Source: Selaginella tamariscina (lineage: Eukaryota > Streptophyta > Lycopodiopsida > Selaginellales > Selaginellaceae). Taken from it: DNA of 64,000 bases. Position 1 is the first letter of the stretch, and the number at the start of each line of letters is the position of its first letter. Location: NCBI GenBank assembly GCA_003024785.1, contig PUQB01000509.1:1-64000 (forward strand), read 5' to 3'. Of this stretch, positions 45,688 to 58,247 are shown piece after piece. A program made the translations under genes and the position numbers. The notes under the pieces were generated by a model that was given only the letters and a program-made list of their open reading frames with translations, searched no databases and was not told where the DNA came from.

Positions 45688-46700
45688 ACACACACACACA
45701 TGCGTTTTATGGTGTGTTTTATAAAGTTAACCTTCTCTCCATCTGGCTGTTGAACTGCTCAATGATTTCTCTAGGATCACCAAAATTGAGATACTTATCT
45801 CCATCTGAAGTTGTTGATGGTTCAATATTGTTCTCCTCAATTTGGTCTCCTAATACAATTTGCATCCCCTACAAGCTTTCTTTTAGTATTACACACACAA
45901 TGAATGTGTTTCAAAAAACTGTGTATATATATATTGTGGTATGTATACACACACAAATGGAGTGATGATATATATACTCACAATGGGTTGTTGTAAGCGC
46001 TGTTGATCGGTGGGATTGGACAAGGGCGAAACTTGGAAAGTTGGCCAGTTTGCAATTATTTGTCCCTCATCATTTGCCATTGGCATTCTGGAAACTTTGA
46101 TCACCATGACCGCAACAAAAGTCTGCATTAAGGTAGCATGCGTGTGTATGTGTGCGCGCGCGGCGTGTGTGTTAGACCAACCTCGTAAGACAATAGAATG
46201 CTGTAAAGAACAAGAGGAACAGCACAGTGGTACTTCCCAAGGTTGCCTCTTCGCATATACCGCTAATGACAGCAGTGATAAGAGGATTTGCGCAGCTGAG
46301 TACTGCAGGAAAACAAACCAAACATCGGTTGCTAAGTAAATAATGTATCTCATACCAGTGATGGGATGTACCCACGGGAGCATATCAATGCAATAATCTC
46401 CATAGCTCTGTTGAGCATCATTGGATACAAGTGCCATGGAAAGTAGCTGGCGGTGAACAGCTGATAACACAAGACTCCAACAATTTCGATCTGTAACCGT
46501 AGTTACATACACACAAGCGCGCACACACGTGTGTGTATGTGTGCGTGAGCTTACCAGGCGACACAGACGAGGAATAGAAAGAGAGCAACAACGTATTTGT
46601 GTTTGAGGACAACGTGTTGCATCTGGGGTGGCGGATGGTGTTGGTGAACCGTGTTATTCCATGGCCTTCTGTTCCATAGTCGGATCCACAGTGAAGGCAT
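45421..46700 (-). CDS. Unknown multi-pass membrane protein
   Basis: Six minus-strand exons with splice sites: 46555-46700, 46356-46491, 46182-46302, 45982-46122, 45732-45868 and 45421-45597. The start at 46700 gives MPSLWIRLWNRRPW and runs into a first hydrophobic helix (KYVVALFLFLVCVAW). Further hydrophobic stretches are IEIVGVLCYQLFTASYF, AMEIIALICSR, ANPLITAVISG and STTVLFLLFFTAFYCL, giving about four or five membrane helices. The C-terminal third is soluble and acidic (IVLGDQIEENNIEPS, FGDPREIIEQFNSQMERR) with a likely short coiled coil, and ends REDQLHQDQV. I do not recognise the family. The reading frame slips at the TTTT run near 46440 and around the exon 1/2 junction. The order of exons and the helical pattern argue for a real gene. 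Confidence 0.6.
45618..45702 (+). repeat. Compound (CT)n(CA)n microsatellite
   Basis: About 15 CT units followed by about 24 CA units with CG interruptions, inside the last intron of the membrane-protein gene. Confidence 0.92.
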
Positions 46701-46916
46701 TGCAATAGACTGCTCATATTTTTCTCCTCCTCCTCACCATCTTGCATGCAGCTTAATTAAGCTGCTCTCTAATTAATTGGGAAATAAATATGAAGAATGG
46801 TGATGCACTTCCTTCTCCTCCCTGTCATCTAACAGTTAACTACCAGATACATCAGCCCTAATACCACGTGGAAATCCACGTGTCATACAAATGAATGTTT
46901 GAAATTTACAGTAGAA

Positions 46917-49900
46917 TTACAACACCGGACTGGTATCCATGATATCTTCTAGCCTCGTTACCACGTCTCTCATACACGGTCTTCTCACGGGAAGTCCTGT
47001 GTGCAGTCGAGTGCAAGCTTTATAAATTTCATCACATCGTCCCGACTGCCTGTCCTTGCTACCGACGGATCAATGAGCTTCTCAAAGTCTCCCTGCCTAC
47101 TGCACTCCGTTGCAAACTCCACTAGACTCCCATAGTTCTCTTTGGTGTTACTGTTGTTCATGTAATCCGACATCGGTCTCTTTCCAGATACCAACTCTAA
47201 CAACACCACGCCAAAAGCTGTACACGTCACCTTTCACAGTAGCTCTCCACGTTTGACAATACTCAGGTGGTACATACCCAGAGTGCCAGCAACAATGGTG
47301 CTGACGTGGGTCTCTTCCTGGGCAGCCAAAGCCCTGGCCAAACCGAAGTCCGTCAGACGTGGCCGGAATTGTCCGTCCAAGAGAATGTTACTGGCCTTCA
47401 TATCCCGGTGAATGATTGTTGGACAGCAGCTGTGGTGCAAAAACTTGAGCCCCTTGCTGTACCGATTGCCACCTCCAACCTCACCGGCCACTTCAATCCT
47501 CCATTGCGCGTATTCCCTTCTGGAGTCCCATACAACCAGTCTTCGAGGCTCCCGTTCTCCATATATTCATACACCAGAAGCCTCTGTGCACCGTAGGATG
47601 AGTATCCCATGAGCGGTACGAGATTCTCATGCAGAATGTGCCCCAAGGTGTGCATTTCCGCCTGAAACTCCCGCTCGGCAGCTGGTCCCTCCCGGATGAG
47701 CTTCTTAATGGCCACGTCGAACCATCCGAAAGACGCGCTCGGTACACAATGCCGAAACCCCCACAACCTATGACGTTTGACTTGTCAAAGTTCCCTGTTG
47801 CTTTGACCAAGTCGTTGAAAGTCAACCTCTTGGGTAGGTCCATGGTGAAAATGGAAACACTTACATGGTCTAGTGAGGGCTCCCTGCTGCTTAACTTCCC
47901 ACTGTAACTGTATTCCATCAAGTTCAAATCTGCTGGATCAGCTATGGATGATGTCGAAGGCTTTCTGTTCATCAAGCAGATTCCCACCAAACACATCACT
48001 ACCACACCAAGTGTACATGACAAACTGATACCCAGAATAGTGGAGACATGGATAGAACTCCGACGGCTTCTCCCATGGTCACCAGTAGCCTTGCCAGCGG
48101 TTTCCCCACAGAATGGGATGTTGCTCGACGGTTCTTTCGATCCTGTGGCACTTCGTACGTAACAAAGGTGGTAGTTCCCATAGTAAGATTCCTCCCCAAA
48201 CGTGGTAAACTGTTGCTGGAACGGTATCGGCCGCTAAGCATGGGGTTGTACGAGATATTGAACCGATTGAGGGAGGTGAGATTTGCAAGCGACGGCGGGA
48301 TCGTCCCGCTCAAGTTGTTGTTGGAGAGGTCCAAGCTTTGGAGGCACTGAAAGTCTCCAAACCGGTTGGGAATGGAACCTGTGAGTGCATTGTGAGAGAG
48401 GTTGAGCCCCGTGAGCTTGAGGTTGCTGAGCGATCCTGGATGGAACCTGTGAGGTTGTTCTGGTACAGGAACAACAGACTGATCCGCTCGATGTTGCCGA
48501 AGCTCTCTGGAATGCTGCCTGAGATTCGGTTGTTGGAGAGCTGTATAAAACCCATAGATTTCTCTATGGGAGTTGCACTGCAGACTGAGTACATGAACTT
48601 CCCTCTCAGGAGGAGGTTCCAGAACTGCTGACACCTGTCTCTGTCAAGCACCTTGTTGACAAGGCTGAACGGTGGATAGTCACTTGGCAGCCATCTCCTG
48701 AGTACAGCACACTCCCCAATCTCCTTTGGGATGAGCGGGAAATTCGCCAGATTATCATCAAATGTAGCCTTCACGTTCCTTCCCATCTCGTGCATTTCAG
48801 TCGGGAGCTCCCCGGTGATCAGGTTCCCAGCCGCATTCAACCAGAGCAGGCTCGAACAGTTGCCGAGCTCCGAGGGATGGGACCGTCCAGCCGATTCCCA
48901 GCAAGCATGAGCCAGAGAAGCTTCTGAAGCTTCCCAATCGAGGCTGGGATGGAACCTGTAAGCCTGTTGCTTGAAACATCCAGGAACTGAACCTCACGCA
49001 TCTCACCGAGACTCTCAGGAATGGAGCCCTCGAAGCGGTTTCCCGCCAGCAGAAGGAACTTCATGTCCCGGAAGCTGCCGTCGAATCCTGTCGGAATATT
49101 CCCAGTCAACCTGTTTGCCGCTCAGGTCCAAGTGCAGCAGCTGCTTGTGATTTTCCACAATCCATGCCGGAATGTTCCCTTCGAAGCCGTTGGTGTGCAG
49201 AACCAGGTAACGGAGACTCGTGAGCTTAGCTATGGAAGACGGAATGCTACCTGTGAACGAATTCTCGTTCAGAATGAGCACTTGCAGTTTGGAGCAATTC
49301 GTTATGGTGTCTGGTAGCCTTGACAGGTTGTTTCTCCCAAGAACAAGAAACTCTAGTGAGCTGAGCAATCCGATTTCTGTGGGGAGTTCTACAATCTTGT
49401 TCTGAGAGAGCGTCAGGTTCATGAGCTTGGAGCACGAACCCAAGGAAGACGGGATACCATCTGTGAGATTGTTGAGAGAAAGATCTATAGTTACCAGAGA
49501 TGATGTGAACAGACCGGCGGAATGGGTCCTGTGAGATGGTTGTTTGCCAGACTGAGGCTCTGGAGTGATGGCAGGCTCCATCTCGGGATTTCTTCAGAAA
49601 GTTCGTTGTTCTCGAACGTGAGCGTGGTCAGTCCAGCGCAGCTGCTGAGCTGATACGGAATCCGTCCATGTAGCCGGTTCGTGGAGAGATCGAGCAGTCT
49701 TAGCTGACGGCAGTTGGTGAAGATCTCACCGGGGATTGGTCCGGTGAGATTGTTAGTAGAAATGTTGAGGGTCCCCAAGGAGAGCTGCGAGAAGGACCTT
49801 GGAATTTCGCCATGGAGAGAGTTGTTGGAGAGATCTAGGGTTCTTAGAAAAGTGCAGTTGGAAATCTCCCTAGGAATGCTCCCGTTGAAGAAGTTGGCAG

Positions 49901-50245
49901 ACAGAACGAGGGAGTCAAGGCTCCATAGCCGGACTAGATTACGCCCAGGTATCGGACCTTTGAGGCGCTGATACGAGAGATTTATCTTGGAAACCTGGTT
50001 GTCGCTGCATTCAATTCCTTGCCAGGAACAAGGAGTTTTGTCACTGGATTTCCAAGTGGACAGCGCGCCATCCTCCGGATTGTGGCTGAGGATCGCCCTC
50101 TTGAAATCTAGTAGCGCTTGCATCTCTTCTTGGATTGAATCTGTATGCACAACAAGAGAATTAAGCAAATGCCTGGTGCAGGCATAGAATGCATACCTGT
50201 TTGAGCAAGCACGAGGTGGATTAGGAAGAAGATTAGCTTCAACAT
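46917..50245 (-). CDS. LRR receptor-like kinase, EMS1/PSKR/BRI1-related (subfamily X/XI)
   Basis: A first small exon (50197-50245) encodes the signal peptide MLKLIFFLIHLVLAQT. The large second exon (46917-50140) holds an N-terminal LRR cap (ALLDFKRAILS, PCSWQGIECSD) and some twenty LRRs of the xLxxNxLxGxIP type. A membrane segment follows (about LGVVVMCLVGICLMN), then a juxtamembrane TFNDLVKATGNF and a kinase domain. The kinase keeps its key residues: GCGGFGIVYRA glycine loop, [17 protein letters not shown] (RD-type), TDFGLA and KGDVY. It should be an active serine/threonine kinase that senses a peptide or steroid ligand at the plasma membrane. At least four one-base slips are seen, mostly in homopolymers (for example TTTT near 47210 and CAGG near 46993). 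The C-terminus reads RPCMRDVVTRLEDIM. Confidence 0.9.
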
Positions 50246-50279
50246 AGTGAATTCTCGGCTTCTGCTTGTCAGTTTCATT

Positions 50280-51643
50280 CTCCCCAGGTGCCCACCTGTA
50301 TGATCATCCGCCTGTAAGACGTGGCGTCGGATTTCCTGCTCATCCTTCTTGTTTTCCTCCCCCACTTTTCTTCTTTAATTGGATTTCCCTGCGATAATCG
50401 CAACTGGAAGGACAGGAAATGTAAAGAGAGCGACTAAGTGGTGTCACGAGAGACGGGCCGCACAACTACGAAGAATGCGATTTCTCTCTTTTAACTAGCC
50501 TTTCAAAACCAGTCAAACTCTGCCTGCGGGAAAACAAACATGAAACGTGGCTTATGTTTAATAAAACCTAAACCCTGTTAAAAAACACAACCACGCCGAT
50601 AGTAAGTTTGTAACAGATACAGTATGTAGAGACTGTACAACAGGTGACAGCGGGAAAGCAAATGAAAGCTTCTGGCATGCATGTTTCCCATGAAAGTGTG
50701 GTATTCATCTCTTCGATTTTGCTAAAGTATATATATATATATATATGGTTTAAATTTTAATTTGCCTACGTAATGCATGATATCCTGTATGGAACAGCAC
50801 GAGAATGTGTTTTATATAGATATAGCAGTCAATGGTAGTAGTATTGATTATGAGATGACACCAACATCATTTTCCACATTTGCACGCACACTATCTATTG
50901 GCTGGATGTGTTTCTTGTTATCTTATGGAGGGACTGTAGATTGGGACAACTATTATGTATGGGCGCCACGGTTTTGACTATTTATTATAAACGTGTGTAT
51001 GCACGTAACATATACGTCGCTTATGTCAGGTTAGCAAACTTACCAAACTAGTTGGACTTCCCAGGGATGATTCGTGAACAGATTCATGGTAGATTCTGAG
51101 ATATATGGTTTATTTGAATTCAAACTAAACCTGAATTCAAATGGGTTTCAAGTTTCAATGATTAGCAGCCAGACCGGCCAATTTATACGGAAACTATGAG
51201 GATTCCAAAGGACAAACGCTCCTTGGATTACCTGAAGAATCCATATATATATGTGTGTGTGTGTGTGTGGAGACTGTGTGCATTGGGATTCGGAGTTCAA
51301 TAATGATCGGATTGAGCAAGCAAAACAAGTTGGTTGTGTAGGCATTGACAGGAACAGTCCCGGACCGTAGTCGGTGCACATGCATAGTTGGTAGATTCAC
51401 AGCTTTGAGGAAATAAATAAGACATTGCCTATTAAAATAAACGTTTCTTCTTCACAGACATTTCTTGGCACTTAGAGAATGAACTATTTATTAAATAAAC
51501 TATTACAACTTGTTTCAACCGTTGATCTTGCCGGTTATCTAAACCTGGAGAGGCAAGCTTTTAAGGTGTACTCTACACACCAGCCGGGAACCAAGTAACC
51601 TTTATACAGTTGCTTTCATGGAGAAGCAATGACTGTAATATAA

Positions 51644-51675
<32 letters not shown>

Positions 51676-51903
51676 GCACGCACGCACGCACGCTGCTAAA
51701 GAGAGTGTTGAATTAGGAGAGTCTCCAAAGTCTTACTATTGACAAAAACTCATCAATGAATGGTAGTTGGTTGCACCAAAACTTAGGAATCTCGTGAGCA
51801 ACGAACATACCAATAAAAGAGCTGGCACACTGTAGCAACACATATAGTTAGTTGTCGCACGAATGATGAAACAAAAACATACCAAACCTCCCGTTCCTGC
51901 GGC
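50280..51903. other. Intergenic region between the two receptor kinases
   Basis: About 1.6 kb holding the promoter of the first kinase gene and the 3' flank of the second. Microsatellites: (TA)n near 50729, (TG)n near 51252 and (CT)n(CA)n(CGCA)n at about 51643-51692. No further gene is supported. Confidence 0.6.
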
Positions 51904-54756
51904 TCAAAAGGACCCGACAAGCTCCTCCGAGGCAGCAAAAAGCCGGTCTCAAATCCTTAAGCAGGCCAACCACCTGTTGCATTGTCGGCCTCTTGTTGGG
52001 GACTTCAGCAGTACACAAGAATGCCACCCTCAAAGTCTCAAGCATCTCGTTCATATCCTCGTCTCCCTTCATAACCTCATGTCCAGGGCCTTATACCCTC
52101 GCTTCTCCTTAACCAAACCCCTTGTCCATTGCACAAGACTGTGCACATTACTGCTCCATTGTAGTCATCCCCCACTGGTCTCTTCCCACTTATAAGCTCC
52201 AGCAGCACCACACCGTATGCATAAACATCACCCTTCTGTGAGCTTTCACGGTTGCTCGAAGCCATTGCAAACTCAGGAGCCACACAGCCAGGTTCCATAC
52301 CACCGATATCCACTAGCTGCGCCAACCCAGTCCCAGCCAACCGGGCCTCCAACCGAGCATCTAATAGGATATTACTGGCCTTGACATCACCATGCACCAC
52401 CGGCGGATACATCCGTGGTGAAGAAATGCAAGGGCCCGGGCTGCACCAAGTGCCACCTGTGCCGCACTGGCCATGGCATGCCAGTCCAATCCTCCTGGCT
52501 GTTGCCATGCTCCCATGTGTCTCTCGACCAGTCCTCTGTATTTCCTCACCCCTTCCGGTAGCTCATGAAGCCGGCTGTACACGTCACCTCCATCCTGTAC
52601 GTGTTCATATATCAGCAGCCGTTCCACTCCCACCATGCAGTAACCGAGCAACGGTACACGTTGGGGTGTTTCAATCGGCCGATTGCCTTCAGTTGCGCCT
52701 CCACGTCAGCCAAGGGTATCCCTTCCCCAAGCAGCTTCACATCTGCATGGACACCACCTGGCAGTACCGCCTCAAACACCGGTCCGCACCCCGCGCTATC
52801 TGGAAGTTGTACATCCTTATTGAAACTCCTAGTCGCCTGAAGAATGTCTGCGAAAGTTAGATTCAGCAGTGGCTTCTCAAACATGACCGCTGGAATGTTC
52901 TGTGGATCCCGCACACCAGCTGCCCAAACAGAGGGATCATCTCGGACGAAAACGGGCCCGACATCGAAATGTAGCGCTCCTCCTTGACGGACTCCGGTTC
53001 TTCCCGCAAACCTGCATGCTCCTGCAGTATAAAATTCCAGCAAGCAGACAAACGGCTCCTGCTAAGCATCCTGTGGCAATGCCCACTATAACAACAACTT
53101 TGAGGTGTTTACGCCCGCCGCCAGCGTGAGTTGATCTTGGTCTTGGACATGGAACATCGACCACACTCCCACACAATCCTTTGTTCCCAGACAACCCTGA
53201 AGGAGTCAGAAACGACCAGTCCGGAACGTTCCCAGTGAGCTCGTTATACGAGAAGTTCACACTCTGCAGAACTGTCAACTTCCCAGGGACTCTGGATTTG
53301 TCCTGAGAGATGATTATATGACATGTCCAGCAGCTCCAAGGACTTCAAGCTTGCTACGGAATCTGGTATTCTCCCAGACAAACTGTTATGTGAGACATCC
53401 ATCTGTTTCACGCCCTCAAGAGTCCCACATTATCTGGGACATTCCCAGCTAGCCGAGTTGCTGAGAGGTTGAGATACTCAAGGTGTCCGAGTCCGGCCAC
53501 GTTCGGAAACTGGCTGTCCGAGAATGGTTTGGGCCAGTCCGAGATGGGTCAGAGACGGCAATGCAGGCTTTTCCGGTAAACGTCCAGTCCTGATTCTCTG
53601 ACAATTCGAGAAAAACAAGTCTCTGGAACCCCCGCATGTCGGACGGGATTTGACCAGTGAATTCATTCTCCCGGAGGTTGAGCTCCTTCATTGCGGCACC
53701 GATATCTGGCATGATCCCCGACAAGTGCTTGTTTCCATCCAGACGTAGAATCTCCAGAGAGTTCATCTTCCAAGTATCACCCGAGACTGTCCCGGACAAG
53801 CTGTTCTGTCCCAGGTCGATCAAACTCAGGTTGCTCTGCAGCGATGGATCAGGCAGGCTACCAACGAACCCATTGTTCCTGGCTGAAAACGTCCTCAATG
53901 CTGGAACTCGAAATGCCCAACAGGGATTCGTCCAACAAGGAGGTTGTTCGAGATGTTGAGAAACTCGAGTTTACGGAGTCCATCCAGACGTGGGAACTGC
54001 CATTGAGCTGGTTCTCGGACAGATCTAAAGCAGTGAGGTAGTGTAGCCGGCTTATATCAGATGGAACAGTTCCCTGGAGGCCATTCTTGTTTAGTGAAAG
54101 AGACTGCAGCCGCGTCAAGTGGACGATTCCAGAGGAATCGGCCCGGAGAGATTGTTGTGTGAGAGATCTAGTGTCAAGAGTGAAGTGCAGTTGAGATTGA
54201 ATCCGGAATGGGGTCCTGGAGGCTGTTCCTGCTCAGATTCATTGCCAGGAGACTCTGAAGGAAGCCAATCTCGGTGGGAATCTGTCCTGAGAGTCGATTC
54301 TGTGAGAGGTCTAGGACCCTGAGACCCGAAGTAGATGCATTTCGGAGATGAACTGTGATTGAACCTGTGAGTCCATTCGCAGAGAGATTGAGAGTACTGA
54401 GCAATCTGAGCTCCCAGATATCAGATGGTACAGAACCAGAGATGGAGTTGTTAAAGAGATTGAGAGAAACTAATCCGGTCAGCTTCCCAAGGGTGCCATC
54501 CGGGATGGAGTTATGTAAACCGGTGCTTTGTAGATCAATCCTCTGAACACGAGAATCCGAGCAGGAGATTCCTGGCCACGAGCAAGGGGAGTCAGAAGAC
54601 AGATGTATGCTGATTTCCTTTCCAGAGGGAGTGTGTTCTCAAGGAAGATCTTGAGAGCTTCCCTGTCTGAATCTATTGAAGAAGTGGGTCTCTGCGCCTG
54701 AGCTCCAAAGACTGATCCAGGAAAAAAAGCAGCAGAATTCCTCTTGGGTCGCGCAT
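51904..54756 (-). CDS. LRR receptor-like pseudokinase of the At2g24230/At5g58150 type
   Basis: Apparently a single exon. The N-terminus (start at 54756, [12 protein letters not shown]) is a signal peptide with a likely cut after GAQA. A cap follows ([26 protein letters not shown]), then an LRR ectodomain of about 20 repeats, a membrane segment near 53050 ([12 protein letters not shown]) and a kinase-like domain. The latter reads [39 protein letters not shown] and ALAFLHHGC, close to the Arabidopsis family. Catalytic motifs are degenerate: the glycine loop is [14 protein letters not shown] is replaced by HGD ([13 protein letters not shown]) and DFG by GTG ([11 protein letters not shown]). It is therefore probably a pseudokinase acting as a co-receptor or scaffold. 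It ends [18 protein letters not shown]. Several one-base slips occur, such as at TTTTT near 51934 and the T run near 54723. It lies in tandem with the other LRR kinase but belongs to a different subfamily. Confidence 0.88.
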
Positions 54757-54759
54757 TAT

Positions 54760-56051
54760 CAATAGCTGGTCTGGAAGGGAAATCAAAATTTCTTCAAACT
54801 GATTCATCTGGACCTACCTGGTCAATTCTTCATTCTGGATGCTGTTCTTCTTCATCCCGGATTCGGGGAGAGCTCCGGATTCAAGCCATTTCCCGAGTCG
54901 AGCGGACATTCAATCGTTCAAACCCACAAAGCCCTAAACACTCATGGTAAAAGACAAAAGTGAAATTGTAAAGATAAAACCTCATTTTCCTCTGTTTTTG
55001 GGTTGGTAGATTTGGCGGCTGTAATTACCTCAAAATTAATTAAATAATTATCACATGATTAACAACGTTATCGCTGTACGTAATCTCATTAATTTTTTCT
55101 TCCAGTGGCGCCGAAAGTGACGGATAAGGATAGCTTTCAAATTCAAATTTTTAGGCTCATGTCCCTGTCTCTAGGGCAACCACGCGATGGTGGCTGGCTG
55201 TCCTCAATCACAATCACAACATTACCTAGCTGGCTGCTGAAGGTTAACACATATTCTACGCTGAAGATTAACACATTCTACGACTTTGATCTATAGTTCA
55301 TTAATATAGTTCATGGCGGCTGACTTCGTCGTACAGTCCATACGAATATTCCTTGAACACAAGTCAACATTCAATATTCACATCTTCTCGGGAGACCAAC
55401 TCTGTTAAGTTAAACATCTGGAGGAAAAGTTAGACCGAAGTACAAGCTTTTTTGAGAAGAAAACAGGCTGTCTGTGTTGGTTCGTTGTTTTGTTCATTCA
55501 CCGAAAGAAACAAAGGACGCTGACAATGACAACTACTATACACATATACGTTTTATATATACACATGATTTGTATATGTGTGTGTGTGTGTCTTAAGTTG
55601 TGTGTGTGGGTCTTGTCAAGAGATATGCCAAACCTTTCACAGTTATCACATGAGGCCGGCACAGTTTGCACAACATTCATGGCTGGCTCTTTTTTTCCTT
55701 TCTTCCCTCCGTGACAACCCAGCTTTTTAATCTGGTTGGTGGACACTGTCACTGCCAAATACACACACACCATTATGTGTGTGTATGATGTGTATTATCC
55801 TTATCTATATGTTTTTAAGCTGCTTTACATATAAAGCAATCAGGATAAGCAGACTTGACAAAGGCTGGAGGAACACATATGTGCGTCTGTGTGTGCTGTG
55901 TAATTAGTGATTTAAAGTGTTTCGTGTTTGGTAGGATGTAAAGGCGACTACCACTCACTCACTTTAATGGGTTTGGTATATCCTTTAAGGGACAGGCTCT
56001 CTCTATACACGCACACATACATATATGTATATTGTATAAATGGATTTGCCA
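54760..56051. other. Intergenic DNA
   Basis: Promoter side of the LRR pseudokinase gene and 3' flank of the aldose epimerase gene. It contains (TG)n near 55577 and other short dinucleotide tracts. The open frames here (for example 55105-55296) show no domain and I do not call genes. Confidence 0.55.
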
Positions 56052-57406
56052 TTATATATATAACTTAGCTGGTGGAAAACTTGAAGACATGAGATGTTTG
56101 TAGACTTCACCAGGGTTAACAAGAACACTTGGGAACCTAGGCTCGTTGATCGCATTTGGGAAGCCCTGGGTTTCTAAGCACAGTCCAGCGTGCTTCCTGT
56201 AAGTGTGACCGCCTTTCCCAGCAATTCCGTCTTAAAATTCCCGGAGTAGAACTGCACTCCCGGGGCATTTGTTAGTAGCTCCATAGTTCTACCACTTGCA
56301 GGGTCTCTTAGCTTAGCAGCAAAAATGTAAACTCTCCTTCCTGTGAACAGATTAACGAAATATCATACAGTGCCTGTGTGTGTGGGTGCGTGTGCGGATG
56401 TTTTAGTGATACATTAGTATGCATGTGTGTGGTGTGAGAGAGAGAGAGAGAGGTCATGTCCCCAATTACTATAGTCCAGACAAAGAAAATAGGTGAGTAT
56501 AGATATGCAGGAGGCATTTTCACATGCTTCTATACGTGTTAATAAATCGTATATGTGTAGGTGTGGTGTGCAGACAAAGTTGTAACACAGAGGTGTATGT
56601 ATCTGTGTGGTGTGTGTGAAACAAACGTTGTGGTTTGAACTAAACTACGTTGTAACACATTTCTAGATATGCTCACACAGACAGCATTGAGACATACACA
56701 TATAGACGTGTATAATACATACATACATATATATATATACACACTGTACCTTCTCAGAGGCATCCAAGACGTAGTTGTGGTCGTATCCTCCAGGAACCTC
56801 CGCAATCCTGGACCCAATAACAGCATCTTGTAGGAAATCAAATGGAGTTCCAGAAACAGGAAGAATTTCACCAGTTGGAATCTGAACGTCATCAACGGGA
56901 GTGTACTTAGAGGCTACTATGCGTATGGTGTGGTCGAGAATATTCCCAGAATTGTGACCGGCCAGGTTCCAATATGTATGTTGTGCCAAGCTCACTGGAG
57001 TTGGCTTGTTCTTCGGAGTTGCTTTCATCTCCACCTTCATCTCGTTCTCATACAGAATGTATGTGACAGAGATGTTCAAATCTCCTGGAAATCCTGAAAG
57101 GAAGACAGAAATGTATACAATCTGATGTATATATGTATAGCGATATATGTGTAGATAAAACTGTGTTGCATAAACACAACTACGTATGATGTATGTTGTA
57201 TGTGTATACATGATATGTACATTTATCGTAGTGTGTAATATGTAGAAAAGCATATTACCTTGCTCACCATCCGGGCTGTGGTAGTTCAATTGGACTGCTG
57301 GTGCTTCTGAGTCTTTAAGAACTTGAGACTGCCACAATACTACTTTGTCATATCCTACTTCCCCACCTTTGAAGAAATAAATAAAAGAGAATCATATATA
57401 ATATTC

Positions 57407-57442
<36 letters not shown>

Positions 57443-57927
57443 CAACACACACACACACACACACGTGATAATAATCATATGTACGTGTCTAGTCTAGTAT
57501 ACCATGAAGTGTATTCATGTTGTTGTTAGCAGGCAGCTCGTATGTCCTCCATTAACAGTGAAACTTGCATCTTTGATACGGTTTGCAACACGGCCAACTA
57601 TGCTCCCAAAATATGGGGAAGTACCGTCCTGCAAATATAAAACATACAATTATGATAAGTAAATAAAATGTAGAGCGTACCATGTATGGCTCAGGAGTGT
57701 CAAATCCCAGTACAACATCCACACTCTGTGCACCTGAAAAGAAGGAAGTTTGTATGTTTGTGTGAAATCTAAACCCTACCTGAGGAATCCAGCAGACAGT
57801 GACACAATTGTTGCACCCCAATTAGTATCTGCATAGTAATGCCTCCATTTGTGAGAGTGTAGAGCAAGATCCCCTGTTTACTTCCCCATGATTGCACATC
57901 TACATGCTTGCTGCTGCTGTCTTCCAT
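56052..57927 (-). CDS. Aldose 1-epimerase (galactose mutarotase)
   Basis: Six exons with canonical borders: 57780-57927, 57681-57733, 57503-57628, 57259-57366, 56750-57093 and 56052-56340. Starting [14 protein letters not shown], it runs through [58 protein letters not shown] and NTLHGG. The catalytic segment [19 protein letters not shown] supplies the acid histidine, and [16 protein letters not shown] supplies the catalytic glutamate. It interconverts alpha and beta anomers of galactose, glucose and related sugars. Length and motifs are those of the plant cytosolic enzyme, with no obvious signal peptide. One-base slips occur in exon 3 near GGAGGACATACG (about 57540) and in the last exon near the GGAAAGGCGG block (about 56218). 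It is divergent from the NOC1 gene, about 320 bp apart. Confidence 0.92.
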
Positions 57928-58247
57928 TTGCCGAATTCGCCTTTTTGGAAGAATGATAAACTTCAATGTATTTTGGTAAAATACGGATATCCCAGTATTG
58001 CTTTATTATCAACTATTATCTATAGTTTATGCAATGGATAATATATACCTATTTAAATACTTGTAATTCCTCAATCTATTACTTTAGCATTATTCATGTA
58101 TGAATCAATTATTATTTAAATAGTTTATTTATAATTTGTAAATTTAGCATTATTTATGTATTGTATAATGATATATTCATTTTATGCAACAATGAGTTAA
58201 CTAAAACCCTAAAACAGGGTTTAAGGGTTAGGGCTTAGGAGGAGGCG
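57928..58247. promoter_or_regulatory. Divergent promoter region between aldose epimerase and NOC1 genes
   Basis: About 320 bp of AT-rich DNA separates the two start codons. On the NOC1 side it ends in AAAACCCTAAAACAGGG and TTTAAGGGTTAGGGCTTAGG (58203-58240), a cluster of plant telo-box words on both strands. Such boxes are characteristic of ribosome-biogenesis gene promoters, fitting the downstream gene. Confidence 0.65.

Noticed and set aside
55105-55714. Short ORFs between the LRR pseudokinase and the aldose epimerase
   Set aside because: Under 80 codons, no motifs, partly made of (TG)n repeat; not supported as genes.
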